From positions 2,892,800 through 2,956,799 of the forward strand of contig NC_087388.1 of assembly GCF_963675165.1 (NCBI RefSeq): a stretch of DNA of 64,000 nt. Reading direction: 5' to 3'. This stretch comes from Halichondria panicea (Eukaryota > Porifera > Demospongiae > Suberitida > Halichondriidae). Position numbers and translations under genes: made by a program. Positions 21,832 through 34,944 of this stretch are shown in pieces (within the stretch, counting starts at the first letter, position 1; each line of letters opens with the position of its first letter). The notes under the pieces are model-generated. The model worked only from the letters and a program-made list of their open reading frames with translations. It did no database searches and had not been told where the DNA came from.

Positions 21832-24800
21832 TTAAGATTGGTTTGCTTTGTAATCTGATAGATACTGTCCACTACGCTGCTCTAGTGTTCGACTCGGATC
21901 TTTCAGTCTGCAGAAGACACACCATCTTTCATTCTCTTCCTTTACTCCACCATTGTACAAGTTCTTATCTTCTTCATTGGATGTTAGCCTCTCCGACATT
22001 GTGGCAGTGATTTCTTCACTTCCAGCTGGTAAGAACGTTCTCCCACACTTAGAGCACTGCATGCATGCATGTACAAATAATTATATGGTGTACATACATA
22101 ATTATGTAGTAAGGTCTGTACAGTGGCGTAGGTGAGTGATGAATTTGCAGCAAGCCATGCATCGCGATATCATACTGTAGCAATAATTATTTTAAGTTCC
22201 GTAAAATTCATACCCACCTACATCTACATGTAGTAATAATATTAATAGTACGTAATAATCCCCCTTACTGTTACTACATCCATTCCTTCAAACTTCTCCT
22301 TTCTTGCAAGGTGTTTCGATTTGGCTACATCGGTGCCCCAAACATATACTTTTCCATCCTGCAAGGAACAACAATATAAAAAAAAAATGGGTCCATGGCC
22401 TACATGTATATGTACAATGTATGGGGTTTAACTGCATGAGCAGATGAAAAAGTGGACACATGTGCAGTTCACAATCTTCAATGGTTGACAGACTAATGAC
22501 AGTCATGTTCTAATTTCTAATCCTTTAATATAAACTGGCACACATATTCAATTTGCACGAGTTCTTTTTATTGTCCACTACATCAGAATTTATGGCAGTA
22601 AACCTCTGAGGACGAGGGCGAAGCCCCGAGGCCAAGGATGGTTTACGTTTGCCATAAATTCGAATGTAGTGGACAATATAAGTGTTGTATACCCACTTTA
22701 ATGAAAAGTACTTGCTACCTAAGCTACCTCACCTTGGATACAACTAGCAAACAGTCTCAAAAACTATTGAAAACGAACAAAAAGCTTGTGCGTATAGCTT
22801 GAAGCCAGTGCTAAGCTTCTAGCTCTACACACTGACTTGTCAATGTCCAAGCAGTGAGCCCCAGCCTTCTTGATGTTTAGCGAGCCCCACCCATCTGTCC
22901 TGCCCTTGTCAACAAGTGTCTAGCTTCTTTTTGGCTGTGTAGATCTAGTATAAAATCAGTGCGCCCTCAACGCAGGGGAGTTTATGAGGAATGTGCTCCA
23001 GAGCTGGGTTTATGGTAGTTAAACCCCACCCAGTTGCTATGATACAGACCCCAAGTGGGGAGAATATATCATCATAATTTGCAGCCCTGATAGGGAAGAT
23101 GAAATGCATCCATGTAAGTACATGTATGTACTCTGTATACGTACATACAGTATGTATCTGCTTATAGCTAGCTCTGCACTAGAACGAGAGCTGCAAAACT
23201 GTACTGATGTAGACGTTGGCATCGTTTTTAGCATAACAATCATACAATTTACTCACTTGACCACAGCTGACAATGTGCTTGCTGTTCTCGTCAATGTCAA
23301 CATCTTCAATCCATCCATCATGGCCCTGCATTATTTTAGTATACGAACAATTGTTCGTAAATAATTATAATTATATACATATGGTCCATGGTCCACGATT
23401 ATCAAGTAATAAAGAAAAAGAATGAGCAACTCAACTCTAAATGCATTCCTCAAGTTCATGTTGCTGGTGGTCCATATACTGATGTCTTGGTCGTACCCAC
23501 ATGACACCAACAACGTTCCTAGAATAAACAAGGAGAAAACTGCAAATTAATACACGTAGCTATAGAAATTCACTTGGTGGTTCCAAACAAGACATTAGCC
23601 ATGCAGTTTTGGTTGTCGTCACCAACAGTACAGTCATGTAGAAATGGATTAATGTACTCTGAGTCTAATTATGTATACTGGTACTGAATGACAACAGCTT
23701 GTCACCCAGCTGTGTATGCATACTGTCAAAAAACCCAGCTTTGTATCATACTGTCAAAAACAAGTCTAGTACAAGCTGATTGTAGTCGAACATCATGAAT
23801 TAAGTTGGCGCAACCAATCAGGTGCATTTATTTTATAGCTAGTGCAGATAATAATTATGTCTGTATTTTCCACCCAGATATGTTTTTTCATCATAGTTAC
23901 ATGTACAGTACATGTACAGCACATAGTTTTGTAAACGCACCATCTTGAGAAAAGCAGCAAGCACTAACACACCCCACATGGATGCTCAGAACAGTAGGTC
24001 CGTTTGATCTGTAACTCCCAGAATTGATGTCATACACGCGGACTGTCTTATCCCACGAGCAGGTAGCAAGGTAGTGACCATTGTGTGAGATTGCACATCC
24101 ACTTGTTACATTCACATGGTCCCTGCACAAAGCATTGTGCTGTTTATATTTATAATACTTATGATTGAGTATAAACTATACAACTAACCTATACAAATAA
24201 CCTATAGACAAAATTTGGATCATCCAAGCCATTCTAGTTTTGTTGCAAAAGTTGATACAAATTGAGACACATTTCTAGTGGGAATTATCCAGGGCGGTCT
24301 ATAAAGTTGTGAGCACTGGGAGATAAATAGACATGCATGCTAGCCGACAATACGTCAATAATACTCTTACATCTTATTTGACTGCAAGGGGAGTGGTCTT
24401 GGATACGCAATTTGATCTACCTCACCCCAAGTCCATGCACAACCCTTTCATTGCGGGGGGATAAATCAATTACACTAAGTATAATATAGAATCGTAATGA
24501 TTATCATAGGAGGCAAAGATTATAATAATAATCATCGTTCTGCTAAATGTTATACAATTTAATCTGTCATGCCACAATACGATTGTATACCTCAGTGTTA
24601 TGAGCTGTCTGTGAGTCCTCAGGTCCCAAATTCTAGCAGATTTATCCATTGAGCAAGTGCAGAGGTCAATTCCATTTGCAGAGAGGCGACAACAAGTGAT
24701 TGTACTAGTGTGAGCTGAGGAAGAACAAACATGATATATATATATATATCTGTGCATGAAGCTTGACAACAGAGACAATACCAAGATGGTAAGGAGGGCG

Positions 24801-27346
24801 GGGCTGCACATGGACACACGGTGTGCGTTATTTGGAACGTGTAAATAACTGGATCATAATTATTATGCTAAAGCCTCTCTGAGATCTGAACTTTAATATC
24901 AAGATGGCAAATCGAGGTCGAGGACGAGGCAAAGTGCTAAATACTGTGATGAGCTCTCAGAAACCATCAAAAGCAGGTCAATCTTCAGGGAAACAAGGAA
25001 CTGCCAAAATACCCAAAGATATTGAAGGATTGGGCACATATTTCTTCTCCCTAAACGAGTCTAACTTCAAGCAGTATGGATCTGTGTTTGCAGAAATGGC
25101 TATAGGTTATTCTTCAACCAAAGAAAAACTAGAAGAGGCAGTTGATCTGGTATATGATACCACTGTTTCAGACCGAGACAGTGCAAATCTTGGAGCTATG
25201 ATCTCTGAAGCGATAATAAACTATGAAGCAATGGGGACATCTACGTCGCCATCGATCACTGTCGACTTCAGGAAATGTCTCCTCGCTCATTTTCAGACCG
25301 ATTTCCAGCAAAAGGACGTGCTACGAGGACAATCTGTAGAGGCATGGCTTGGTGTGTTTGCCTTTTTGTGCCACATCTACAAAAGGATTCAAATCAACGC
25401 ACAGCCCATTGCTGTAATAGGAAGAGCCATTCTTTCCTCTGCTGAAAACACCCTTCAAAACGTGGACGTTGTTGATGATGAAATAGATTGCATTTGTACA
25501 CATTTGAAACTTTGTGGTAACCTTCTTGAGTCCAATCACCCCCAACCTTTTGAATCGATATTCACTAACCTCAGAAGACTTATCATTAAACGGCAGACCA
25601 GCTGTATGGTTCGATGTGTGGTGCTTGAACTTATTGAACTTAGGTACATGAGCTGGAGTGATCCAAAAAAAGTTCTTGACAAGTTTTATGTTGATGCTCT
25701 GGCTGATGCTGTGGCTGAAGATGAACTGGGAAATACAAACTGACCATTTTTGTTTCATCGCACCGGGCATTGAGTTTATTTTCCATCCATTTTGTCAGGC
25801 TCTATAGTTACCATGTTTCGGGTTCATTGATGGCCCGTTTCTCACATTTAATTTTGTCTTAATCGAACAGGGGAGTGCATGAAAGCTGCTTAATAGAAAC
25901 ATTTGCAGGACTGTAGATGAGGGGCGCCACTTACATTGTATACATGTGGCAGCATATCGAATAGCAAGTATAATCAAATTAGGTGAGGATCGCCATTTTA
26001 AAGACCCTCCTGGCAATGTGTTATAATGTCATATACCTGATGCAGCACGATTGTCAAATTAAAAATCGCCAATTATACTATTATAATACATGTACCTGTT
26101 TAATATATTAACTGTACTTGCACCTGGCACAAGCGCAACAGCTAGCATCACAGTTTTATTTATGACATGTAGCTGCTTATTATGAGGGGGGTGCTTTAAA
26201 TCCAGGGTCTGTACCATAGTATGAAACTATTCTACCCACCATTGACACTGGCCACTCTCTGTGCAGCCCTTGTGTCCCAATAGTGATAGGAGCCATCGTC
26301 ACAGCCTGCCACTACGAGGGGATGATCAGGAGTTGTATGGCAGGAGGTTAACAGTGACTCGTGTTTCCCTGTCCACTGCATCGAGGTATAAATGCATAAA
26401 ACGGTTTGTTCCTAACTGTACCACGATGTCATACTACTGATTGGTCCCAACATACGTACAGTTATTATGGTATCACTCATACACATTGTAGTATGAGTTG
26501 AGTGACCATTGACTAGATGCCTACGTGAAAATATAGACTTCTACTGAGTAGGCTATAAGCATGCATATAGATTGTATGAGGGATATACATGTACTCATAA
26601 AGTCGCGTAGATATACAGTGTGTGGGAATGTAAAATTAAGCAATAAACCAAACTGTTTGATCCAGACTGTCGAGGTCCCATTGTATGAGATTCTTGTCCC
26701 ATGATGCTGAGATGAGAGACCCACCAGACATGCTTGTTGACAGAGACACTACACGGTGTTCATGACCACCACATAAACTGTGCAGCTTGGAACCACTGCA
26801 TGATTCCTGCCGTATGTATGATTTTTAATTAGTGATATTAATTAGTGATATTATTTATAGCCAGGTGTGTATAGATCTAATTCTCATAATAAGCCAGGTG
26901 TGTATTATGTAACCTAAAAATTAATTTAGGTTGCCCTTAATTTTGAAGGTGCTCACAATATAAATCTTTCCCTAAAGCTATAATAATTATTATGACTATT
27001 GTTTCTCTTGCATTGTCTCGATTTTACAACTACGGTAAAATAAATGCTTGCATGTCTATCAATTTTGTCACACGTCACACATTAATTAATGTCAACATAC
27101 CGAGATCCCAATCGTTTTGTCATGAGAGGCAGTAGCAATCAATTTGCCATGGTTGAGAAATCGACAGCAGGAGACAGGCTGCCCATGTGCTCTAAACTGC
27201 ATTTTTGTCCCATCGCTCGAGCTCATAGCTGTGGGTAGGGTAAGATGAAAGTGTTAAGCATCAAGTGCCTTAGCCTTTTAGGGTATAAATCTAATGGTTA
27301 TAATAGACTCCTGATACGTACCTGTAGCAGCGTTTGTAGTATGCAT
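21832..27346 (-). CDS. WD40-repeat protein with C-terminal CxxC pairs (WDR88-like, tentative)
   Basis: Ten exons splice cleanly: 27346-27322, 27228-27101, 26806-26654, 26375-26240, 24714-24591, 24122-23941, 23518-23436, 23325-23257, 22358-22269 and 22056-21832. The product is about 404 residues starting MHTTNAATAMSSS. About seven WD40 blades are visible; examples ending each blade are 'SASWDKNLIQWDLD', 'CSMDKSARIWDLR', 'CSWDKTVRVYDIN', 'CGYDQDISIWTT' and 'CGQDGKVYVWGTD'. After the propeller comes a short cysteine-bearing tail, CSKCGRTF ... CVFC, which could bind zinc. WD40 proteins scaffold complexes; the partner is unknown. WDR88 is my best guess from the layout, but the tail does not let me confirm it. 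Intron 4 (24715-26239) contains an antisense gene. Confidence 0.85.
22569..22680. repeat. Foldback element in WD40-gene intron
   Basis: The left arm TTATTGTCCACTACAT ... TTTATGGCAGTAAACC pairs with GGTTTACGTTTGCCATAAA ... ATGTAGTGGACAATA. The centre is G/C-rich. Non-coding. Confidence 0.75.
24904..25743 (+). CDS. Intronless MIF4G-domain protein (MIF4GD/CTIF/PAIP1-like)
   Basis: A single 279-residue frame. The N-terminus (residues 1-35) is Gly/Arg/Lys-rich (MANRGRGRGKV...). Residues about 45-265 are an all-helical MIF4G domain. Recognisable steps are 'FQTDFQQKDVLRGQSVEAW', then 'FAFLCHIYKRIQINAQPI', then DDEIDCICTHLKLCGNLLE, and 'CVVLELIELRYMSW' near the end. MIF4G domains bind eIF4A and mRNA-associated factors. 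Small MIF4G proteins act in translation initiation, for example of histone mRNA (MIF4GD) or nuclear cap-binding complex-bound mRNA (CTIF). Which of these it matches is not resolved. The gene lies antisense inside intron 4 of the WD40 gene, and the lack of introns suggests a retrocopy. The frame is intact with no stops, so it may be functional. Confidence 0.87.
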   Translation: MANRGRGRGKVLNTVMSSQKPSKAGQSSGKQGTAKIPKDIEGLGTYFFSLNESNFKQYGSVFAEMAIGYSSTKEKLEEAVDLVYDTTVSDRDSANLGAMISEAIINYEAMGTSTSPSITVDFRKCLLAHFQTDFQQKDVLRGQSVEAWLGVFAFLCHIYKRIQINAQPIAVIGRAILSSAENTLQNVDVVDDEIDCICTHLKLCGNLLESNHPQPFESIFTNLRRLIIKRQTSCMVRCVVLELIELRYMSWSDPKKVLDKFYVDALADAVAEDELGNTN

Positions 27347-27997
27347 GGCTAATAAACCTCTTAGCTTTATTAGACCAGTGAGCCAAGCAGCCCCGCCCCC
27401 GAACCATGGCAACAATAATAATAATTACTATGCTCTAATGATGCGATACTTTAATTGCTCCTCTTCCAGGCCATAGGATATCACTGTTTTCTGGTACATG
27501 TAGATCCAAAGCCTCTACTAAATCTGAATGTTTAGTTGGTAGATCTAGTCTAGGTTCAAACAGGTATTGGAAACTTTCTCCATAGACGATCCACTCTACA
27601 GTATTGCAATAACTGGTACTTTTGGAACGTTCAACCTGCACGCTTAATCTAACTATAGATGAGTTTCAGAAAAGGATATAGTAATATATGCAGTGGCATG
27701 ACTTCTGAATCCTGTCTTGCATCGGCCTCCTTCATAGGCCTTCTCTTGAGGTGAAGTGAAGTGAGCGTCGTGGGGACGAGGCTAGTCTTGCATGTATGTG
27801 TTGGAAATGAAACTGACCATCCAGAACCCATAACGAATTATTATAGCCTGATAAAACATCAACTGTTGTTACATGTATATAATAAACATAAACTGTTTTA
27901 TAAACACAGAAGAACTATAAAAATTGACAAAAATGGTACTCCACAGATTACTACTAGCTAGCATTATTATACGAATTACAATGACAGTAAATCAGTA
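27347..27997. other. Spacer with unrecognised minus-strand ORF
   Basis: The minus-strand frame 27641-27435 (68 residues, 'MQVERSKSTSYCNTVEW' ... 'PENSDILWPGRGAIKVSHH') has protein-like composition, and a second frame lies just upstream (27831-27649). I recognise neither, and no splice sites convincingly join them to a neighbouring gene. They could be an old coding fragment. Confidence 0.25.
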
Positions 27998-28516
27998 TCA
28001 GAGCAACTTCACTAGAAGGAACACCAACAATCCAATACTTTCGAAGATGGACAGAAGACTGAGTATATATGCACAGGCAGTAAATGCAATAGATGTTTTA
28101 GGCCAACTGGTTTGGGCACGAATAGCCTGTGTAAGTTAATTGGTGAGTTTGACACACAGACTCTATTCAGCCTAGTCACATACCACAATACTGCAGAAAA
28201 TGGCAATCAATCCAACTGGTGAAACAAAGAGCACAGTAACTACAACTGACACCCAAAGTAGTCTTTTAGGAGTTAAATCTGGCTGTTTCAGTGAATTTTG
28301 TTCCTGCATGGATATAGTGAAGTTCTCTGAACGAGCTATACACAGTAAAAATTACCGTATCTCCTAAATTTTCACATGGTACCTCCTCAAGATCAGTGAA
28401 AGCGTTGGCAGTGTTTACTGATTTATAGTGAACATCAATGCTTGACCCTGCACACACACATTCGGCAATTCAATACAAAAAATGCATGGCAACTCTTTCG
28501 TACCTCCAGTGGGCAT
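27998..28516 (-). CDS. Small two-helix membrane protein, CD225/dispanin-like
   Basis: Four exons splice in frame: 28516-28504, 28447-28356, 28303-28184 and 28126-27998, giving 117 residues (start MPTGGSSIDVHY). Residues 1-45 are polar and acidic. Two hydrophobic segments follow: LLWVSVVVTVLFVSPVGLIA (about 51-75) and SIAFTACAYILSLLSIFESI onward (about 86-117), joined by a short loop with AIRAQTSWPK. The 'PVGLIAIFCS' turn followed by an A/R/S/K-rich loop and a second helix is the CD225 (IFITM/dispanin) plan, a family of membrane proteins that affect membrane fusion and trafficking. The match is by pattern only. The C-terminus is unusually short, ending right after the second helix. It is head-to-head with KATNB1. 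Confidence 0.65.
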
Positions 28517-28861
28517 CCTTTTAATCTTCTGTACTTGTCTTGTGTAGGAGTCTGGGCTGCAGTGTGCAACAAATTATTATAATGGTTTTATAAAATCAAC
28601 ATCATCCGTTGATCATCTCTGTTATGGATTCCTGAATCCCATAATAGAAGTATTCTGGTGCGGATTCGGAAGGGCCAGGGGATTCACTTCAAAGAAATTA
28701 AAAACACACATGCGCGCGCGCGCTCGCGCATGAAGCAGTTTTTCTATGACAATTTCGATTAATTAGATCTCTTGAGCGGTAAATTTTGAAACAAGAAAAG
28801 CGTTTTTGCTCTCTTTGACTTCTTGCTTGTTAGAGCCAGTATATCTGCTAATGACTTCTCC
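28517..28861. promoter_or_regulatory. Likely bidirectional promoter between the CD225-like gene and KATNB1
   Basis: The 345 bp separate the start codons of two divergent genes. It includes a (GC)n-type run 'GCGCGCGCGCTCGCGC' near 28713. No TATA box is evident. The role is inferred from position only. Confidence 0.4.
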
Positions 28862-31800
28862 ATGACTTCTCCAGGGCCCAAAAGCAATTGGAAAATCTGT
28901 AAGTCACCTACTCTAAAGCTGTAATTACCATCACAAAAATGTTTGTTGGTGGGCTTTATTTGGACTAGAGTCTATATTGATAGGTCTTCCCTTCATACAG
29001 CTGAGTTTGTTGCTCATGCATCGAATATTAACTGTCTTGTGCTGAGCCCAAGCAATGGACGATTACTTGCCACTGGGGGTGATGACCGTAAGATTAATCT
29101 CTGGTCTCCTGGGAAGCCAAACAATATATTGAGCATATCCGGAATCACGTCCCCTGTTCAGAGTGTTGCATTCAATAGCTCAGAGAACTGGATTGGAGCA
29201 GGGTCCAAGTCTGGTGTCATCAAAGTCTTCGATTTGAATGAAAAGAAAAGTTAGTTGGACTGTATCAGGAGTGCATTCCTACCGTAACACGTTATAGATT
29301 AATGTACAATGGTTATGTAAACAATACCTTTTGCTTTAATCATGTCCTAATCATCTTATCTTCCAGCTGTACGCACGATCAGCGGTCACAAATCAACCGT
29401 GAGCAGTCTTGATTTCCATCGGTTCGGAGAAATTTTAGCAACGGGATCCTCTGACACTAACTTAAAGGTAAAAAATGCAATATTTCTGAAAGTTTCACTC
29501 CATTGAGCCATTCTAAAATCCACACTAAAGAAAACTATAATTATATACACAGTATTATTTTGTTGTGCACTATTGCAACATACATATATCAACCATTGGT
29601 CTACAGATTTGGGATGTTCGGAGGAAGGGTTGTATCTTCACGTACAAGGGGCACACTGACTCAATAGATGATGTCCAATTCAGTCCTGATGGAAAATGGG
29701 TAGCCTCAGCCAGCAGTGACCACACCGTCAAGGTGAGGTATCTATGGATGTATTTCAACGCATTATTGTTGTGGTCGTGCTCAGGTATCAAATTAGTTGT
29801 AGTAATGTAATCTATCCTCCTCGCTACTGTGTGTACATGTACCATTGAATTTGGGGTACACAGTATCATAAATTGTGTCGGCTGCGTTTTCAGCCTATAA
29901 TGATCGGCTTGTTATTTGAGTTACACACTGTAAATGTACAGTGCAGTAGAAATACTGATCAAAGCATGTACATGTACGTGCATGTGCATTGTAAATCCAA
30001 TACTGATTGATGCATTGTGTATACTGTACAGTACACTATACACAGTTGTGTGCTCAGAATTTTCGAAGTGGAAATCTTCAATCTCACAAAGTTGCCACTT
30101 TTAAAAATGAAAGCACCGCGGGTGCTGATGCCTCGGTGGATGTGTCAAGCTACATTACTAGCTATTGTTAATCAGTACACACAGATATCATAATGTTCTT
30201 ACGGTAATTTGCTGCATGCAGGCTACATACGCTGATTTTTAACAGGGAAACTCGAAGAGTGGGAAATAATTGGTAATGCTAAAAAGGATGCCAAAAGTAC
30301 AAAGTCTAAAAGCTAAATTAATGGCTGCTACATCAGTACAGTACTTCTCACTGTTGCAGCTACATGTACCAATAGCTAGCGTTCTAGTGCAGAGCTAATT
30401 ACATTTCTAGCAACACTCCATGGAAAAGTTTTGCTACGCACTCTTCTGAATAACATTCCAAGTAAGAAAAGGTAATAACTCGAGAACGAAGAAATCCACG
30501 AATTGAAATCCAAGAAAACATAACTAGAAGCCTATAGAAACTCTTACTTGCACTTCATTGATTTTTGAGCAGCTGTAGCAGTCTATACAGAAACACACAA
30601 ACACACTATCGTATACCTCACTTGCGTATGTCAGTCTAGTGGTGGTTATTTTGTCTAGAGTTGCGTAGTTAACACCAACCATCACCAACCAATGTGGGCA
30701 CATCCCTGCATCTACAGATACATTAAGCATTTTTGTTGTCATTGTTCAATAGATTTGGGACCTGAGTGCTGGTCGAATGGTGGCAGACTTCAGAGCCCAC
30801 ACTGGCCCTGTAACGTCCATTCAATTCCACCCTAAAGAGTTTGTAATGGCTACTGGCAGTTCTGACAGGACGGCAAAGTTTTGGGACCTGGAGAAGTTTG
30901 AAGTTGTATCAGAAATTTCCCCTGTGTCAAATCCGATTAGACGCATACTGTTTCATCTTGATGGCTCTGTACTGTTCACCGGCACCCATGAATCTCTGAA
31001 AGTATGTACGTTGTATGTTCCACACACATTTGTGTAGGTGCATGTACATGTAGCATACAATGTACACGTCCCACTGACACCTGTATAATTATACTAGGCA
31101 ATCGAATATCAAACATTTTTGGTCACAGATTCATGGTTGGGAGCCTCCGGTGACTCATGATTCCCTGCCTCTTCGCTGGGGCAAGCTGGCTGATGTGGCA
31201 CTCTCAGGAGACCAACTGGTGTGTGTTGTACTGTTGAAAGTACAGTATAGTCTGACACTTCGACTGTTCATTGTACATTTTCGTAGATCTGTACTTGACA
31301 TACTTACTTCCATTCAGATTGGTGCATCCTTCTCTCAGACCAATGCTACTGTATGGTGTGTTGACCTCAAGGTACAGTACATGTACACATTAATACACCT
31401 TGTACTAAATGCAGTAAGTTAATATTGCATCTGTTCACACAGCATTTTAGGCCATTTTCTAAGAACGTTGAAACCCCCACGGAAAGTAACGATCCACCGC
31501 TCACTACCAGGTAAGCTTACTCATCTTAGATAATGTATTCTACGAAATCTGGAATTGGTATAAAGTTAAAGCAAAGTATGATCTTGTTAACATGAGCTGT
31601 CTGGAAAGCAATTCAGAAAATTATAGAGTGTGTTTTGTTTAATGATCCGTTTCCCTACCTACACGTATCATTGCATACACATATTTCATGTATGTACTCT
31701 ACCACTGTACAGTGGTCGACGGAAATTTGAGTACAACAAACTACCGTATGAGCGACCACTCACACAGGGATCTGGGGGAGAGGAGAGTGGTGAAACTGGT

Positions 31801-33670
31801 GGGGAATCTCCTCCCACAGAGGTCAGAGACGATGAAAGGAAGAACATATTCCTGCAATGTCAAAAGCTAGGTGAGTGTCACCACGTATGCAGTCCCTTCC
31901 GTGTTATTATTTCTATTACACGGTCGCGTAGCCTCGAGGCATGATATATATAGTAAGGGGTCGTCGTGATATAAAGTATGGGAATTCTCGTGTGTTTATG
32001 CAGGCAACTCGCCCTCGTGCTCGTGCTTGTATATTTCATAAAACACTCAGTCTCATGCTATATCTATTACATACGTATGTACAGTGTACATAGTTTGCTC
32101 ATAAGTTGAAATTACTCAGTGCGGTGTCTCTTCTGCACATTACGTTTACACAGCAGTCCTGTACATTACACGCATATGTACTCTATACCTTTTTTTATCA
32201 GTGCGAACCCCTCCAAAAGAAATTCAAGCACCCTTCAACCCTCCTGACAGTCCACCTCATAACTCTCGCACCCCTCAAGACCCACACACTCACAACCCTA
32301 CACTAGCATCACATCCTATTTCAGTTGAACCATCTGTGAAAAACGTAGGAAGGGCAGTTCATCAATATACCCCTGAAGACAGACAGATGAAAGACTTCCA
32401 GCTTCCCAAGCCAGTGGTGATAGGTGGAGGAAGGTTACCTGAAAACAGAGCTGTGGGAGAGATTGTTACCAGTGAGCTAATTTTTTTGTGGCATGCCATT
32501 GTGTATTTTTAGATTTGATATCCATGTATATGTACGTGTTACGTGTACCCTCCTGAGTACGAGGGGGAACAGTATGATGGTACAGAATGTGTGCATGCAG
32601 TGCTATAAGTATGCATGAAATGTTTGCACTTTACAGATCACTCGGATGTGGGCCAAATACTAAACAGCCGACTGACTGTAGTGAAAATTGCTCGTGAAGC
32701 CTGGTCGAGCAGTGACCCAAAGGTAAATTTACATGTACAGTACTTTACTCACACACTTGCGTACATCTATCGTTAAAGTTGCTTTTGCCTCTGGTACAAT
32801 TAATGTGCCAACAAAATACTAATTAAGCTGCTACAAAAGTACAATACATTCAATTTGTGTGGGTGTGAGTTAGGAGATACGACGACATCACGTTCAAGAC
32901 CATAGTTAATTGAAACTCAACAGTCTTGCATGACGTGATTTTGTCAGACCTCTAGTTTTGTGGTGTGCACTATCCTGATTCTCACTATACTTTAGGCTGC
33001 CCTGGAAGTCGTTGTTAACTCTGGAAATCAGTCCGCTCTAATTGACATCTTGAATCTCTTGCACTTGAAAAGGTGTGCCCTAGCTGCTGAAAACAGTACA
33101 CACATGTATATTATGGGTGGTGCTACTCGTATTAACTATGGTTTGTTTTACAGGACATTGTGGACCTTAGACATGGCAACTATCGTATTACCAGAGTTGA
33201 AGTTGTTATTAAAGAGCAAATACAATATGTAAGTACCTAACTGTATTCTTTCAGTATACCTGTATATTGTACTGTAGTTAATCCTTGGCGTTTCTTAATG
33301 GTTATACACATGTACATGTATATCCTCTATACGCAGGTATGTTGTCTGTGGTTGTAACATCATCAAACTAATTTTGAAGAGCTTTGGTCCAGTGATAAAA
33401 TCCAATCTCTCCCTACCTCCTGCCTCTGGTGTGGACATCACACGAGAAGAAAGGTATTATAATTCACTCGATGTCACTGTACTTGGGGAATTGTGAATAG
33501 TCATTGTGGAATTATTTCTTATTGTATGGTGCAGATACGATAAATGCCTGACCTGTCACTCCCACTTGATTGGCTTGAGAGAAGATATCCATAATCTGTT
33601 GAGTGACCCTAAATCCAGTAAAACCATCAAAGATCAAAAAATGGTGAACGTTTTCTCTGTTTTGGACTAA
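28862..33670 (+). CDS. KATNB1: Katanin p80 regulatory subunit B1
   Basis: Non-catalytic subunit of the microtubule-severing ATPase katanin; it targets the p60 subunit to centrosomes and microtubule ends. Fifteen exons close in frame to about 630 residues: 28862-28898, 29001-29249, 29367-29467, 29607-29732, 30753-31001, 31129-31218, 31318-31371, 31443-31510, 31713-31870, 32202-32471, 32637-32722, 32996-33072, 33154-33228, 33337-33453 and 33535-33670. The N-terminus is a WD40 propeller with the very conserved blade '[15 protein letters not shown]' and '[23 protein letters not shown]'-type repeats. A proline-rich linker follows (31713-32471). The con80 domain that binds p60 ends the protein: '[18 protein letters not shown]' and '[13 protein letters not shown]'. 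The length is close to that of the human protein (655). Start chosen from [12 protein letters not shown], matching the usual short N-terminus. Confidence 0.97.
29733..30752. other. Long KATNB1 intron 4
   Basis: At about 1 kb this is the longest KATNB1 intron. Near 30370-30410 it carries 'AGCGTTCTAGTGCAGAGCTAA', also found as 'AGTGCTCTAGTGCAGAGCTAA' near 55855, so part of it is a dispersed repeat. No gene is seen on either strand. Confidence 0.45.
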
Positions 33671-34944
33671 TTTTCTAAATTTTACATCTGTTTTATCACT
33701 TCCTGTACATTTTGTTTATTGTGTAGAGGTAATGGTCCCATGAACTGTTCCATTTTGTACCGCTACAATGTTTTTGCACCAATGAATATTTATTATAAGT
33801 AGGGTTGCAATACAATACATGTATAATAGCTACATGTACATGTATAATGTGTAATGCATGTACAGGTTGATTGAAGAATTGATTTTTCGTGGTAGCTTGC
33901 CCATAACTGTTTGTCTCCCTCTTTTCATGAGTCGTGATGGTTGGTAGATGCAGGGGTTCACTTGTAGTTTGGAGAAGTTTTGTCCCAGCTATTAGAACAC
34001 ACCATCTTCAAACATTTCTGATTTCTTTACATATCATACTCTTATTCATACCACTTTTGTTGCACACTTTTCTGGAGGTGATTTTCACTATGGTGGGCAA
34101 ATAGGTCACAGAACGTATGGCTGGTCCTCTGTGTCTCCGCCCTTGCTGATAGGATGTTTGTCGTTGTACATAATTGTTACACATCCCAGCTATTTGGTAC
34201 CTTGTCCAGTTACTTTTTGTGTTGTGTACTTCTTTTGTTGTAGTGGAGTGGGTTTTGTCCTTTAGAAGCTATAAGATGAGAGTGCACATGTAAAGCATAT
34301 TAAGCTACATATTATATGTTATGCAATACTTACCTCAATTACACTTATGTACCTTGGCTTTAGGTTTTTTCCGTTCAATGATGGAGAAAGCTTTGGGTTG
34401 TTTTTCTTAGTTCCGTTTTTGACTTTCTGTATACCTTTGCGATGATAATTAACCTAACCCAATCTATTAAATACTTGTAGCACTTACTTGTAGAGCTAAC
34501 TCAGAAGGTCTCCTGCACGTCATTAGGAAAGGGAAAGTACGTACATGTACGTAGTTCACTGTGCTATAATTATTGTGACTCACATCTCACTCAATTTATG
34601 GCTCCATATATAAAAACTCTCTAAGTTAATAAAAACAACAACTTGGGAGATCACTAATGTTATATACATGTAACTATAATTATACCCGCGTACGTGACAT
34701 TGTACTACTATCATGGGATATAGTGCATGTCAACTGCTTTATATTTGAAGTTGACCTTTGGAGATTTTTCTGATTCTGTTGTGAGCGTGTGTGATATTTT
34801 TATAGTAGTTACATGCTTCAAATTCTTATAGACCTCACATAATTATTCTCATGCACCTTGGATCAGGATTTCTTTACTTTCTGGTGTCTTCCTTTACCAC
34901 TCTCACCATACACAAGTGAATGTGTAGGCTCACCTTCAAGTGCC

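Noticed and set aside
25321-25770. Minus-strand frame of 149 residues
   Set aside because: Antisense shadow of the MIF4G gene, no domain.
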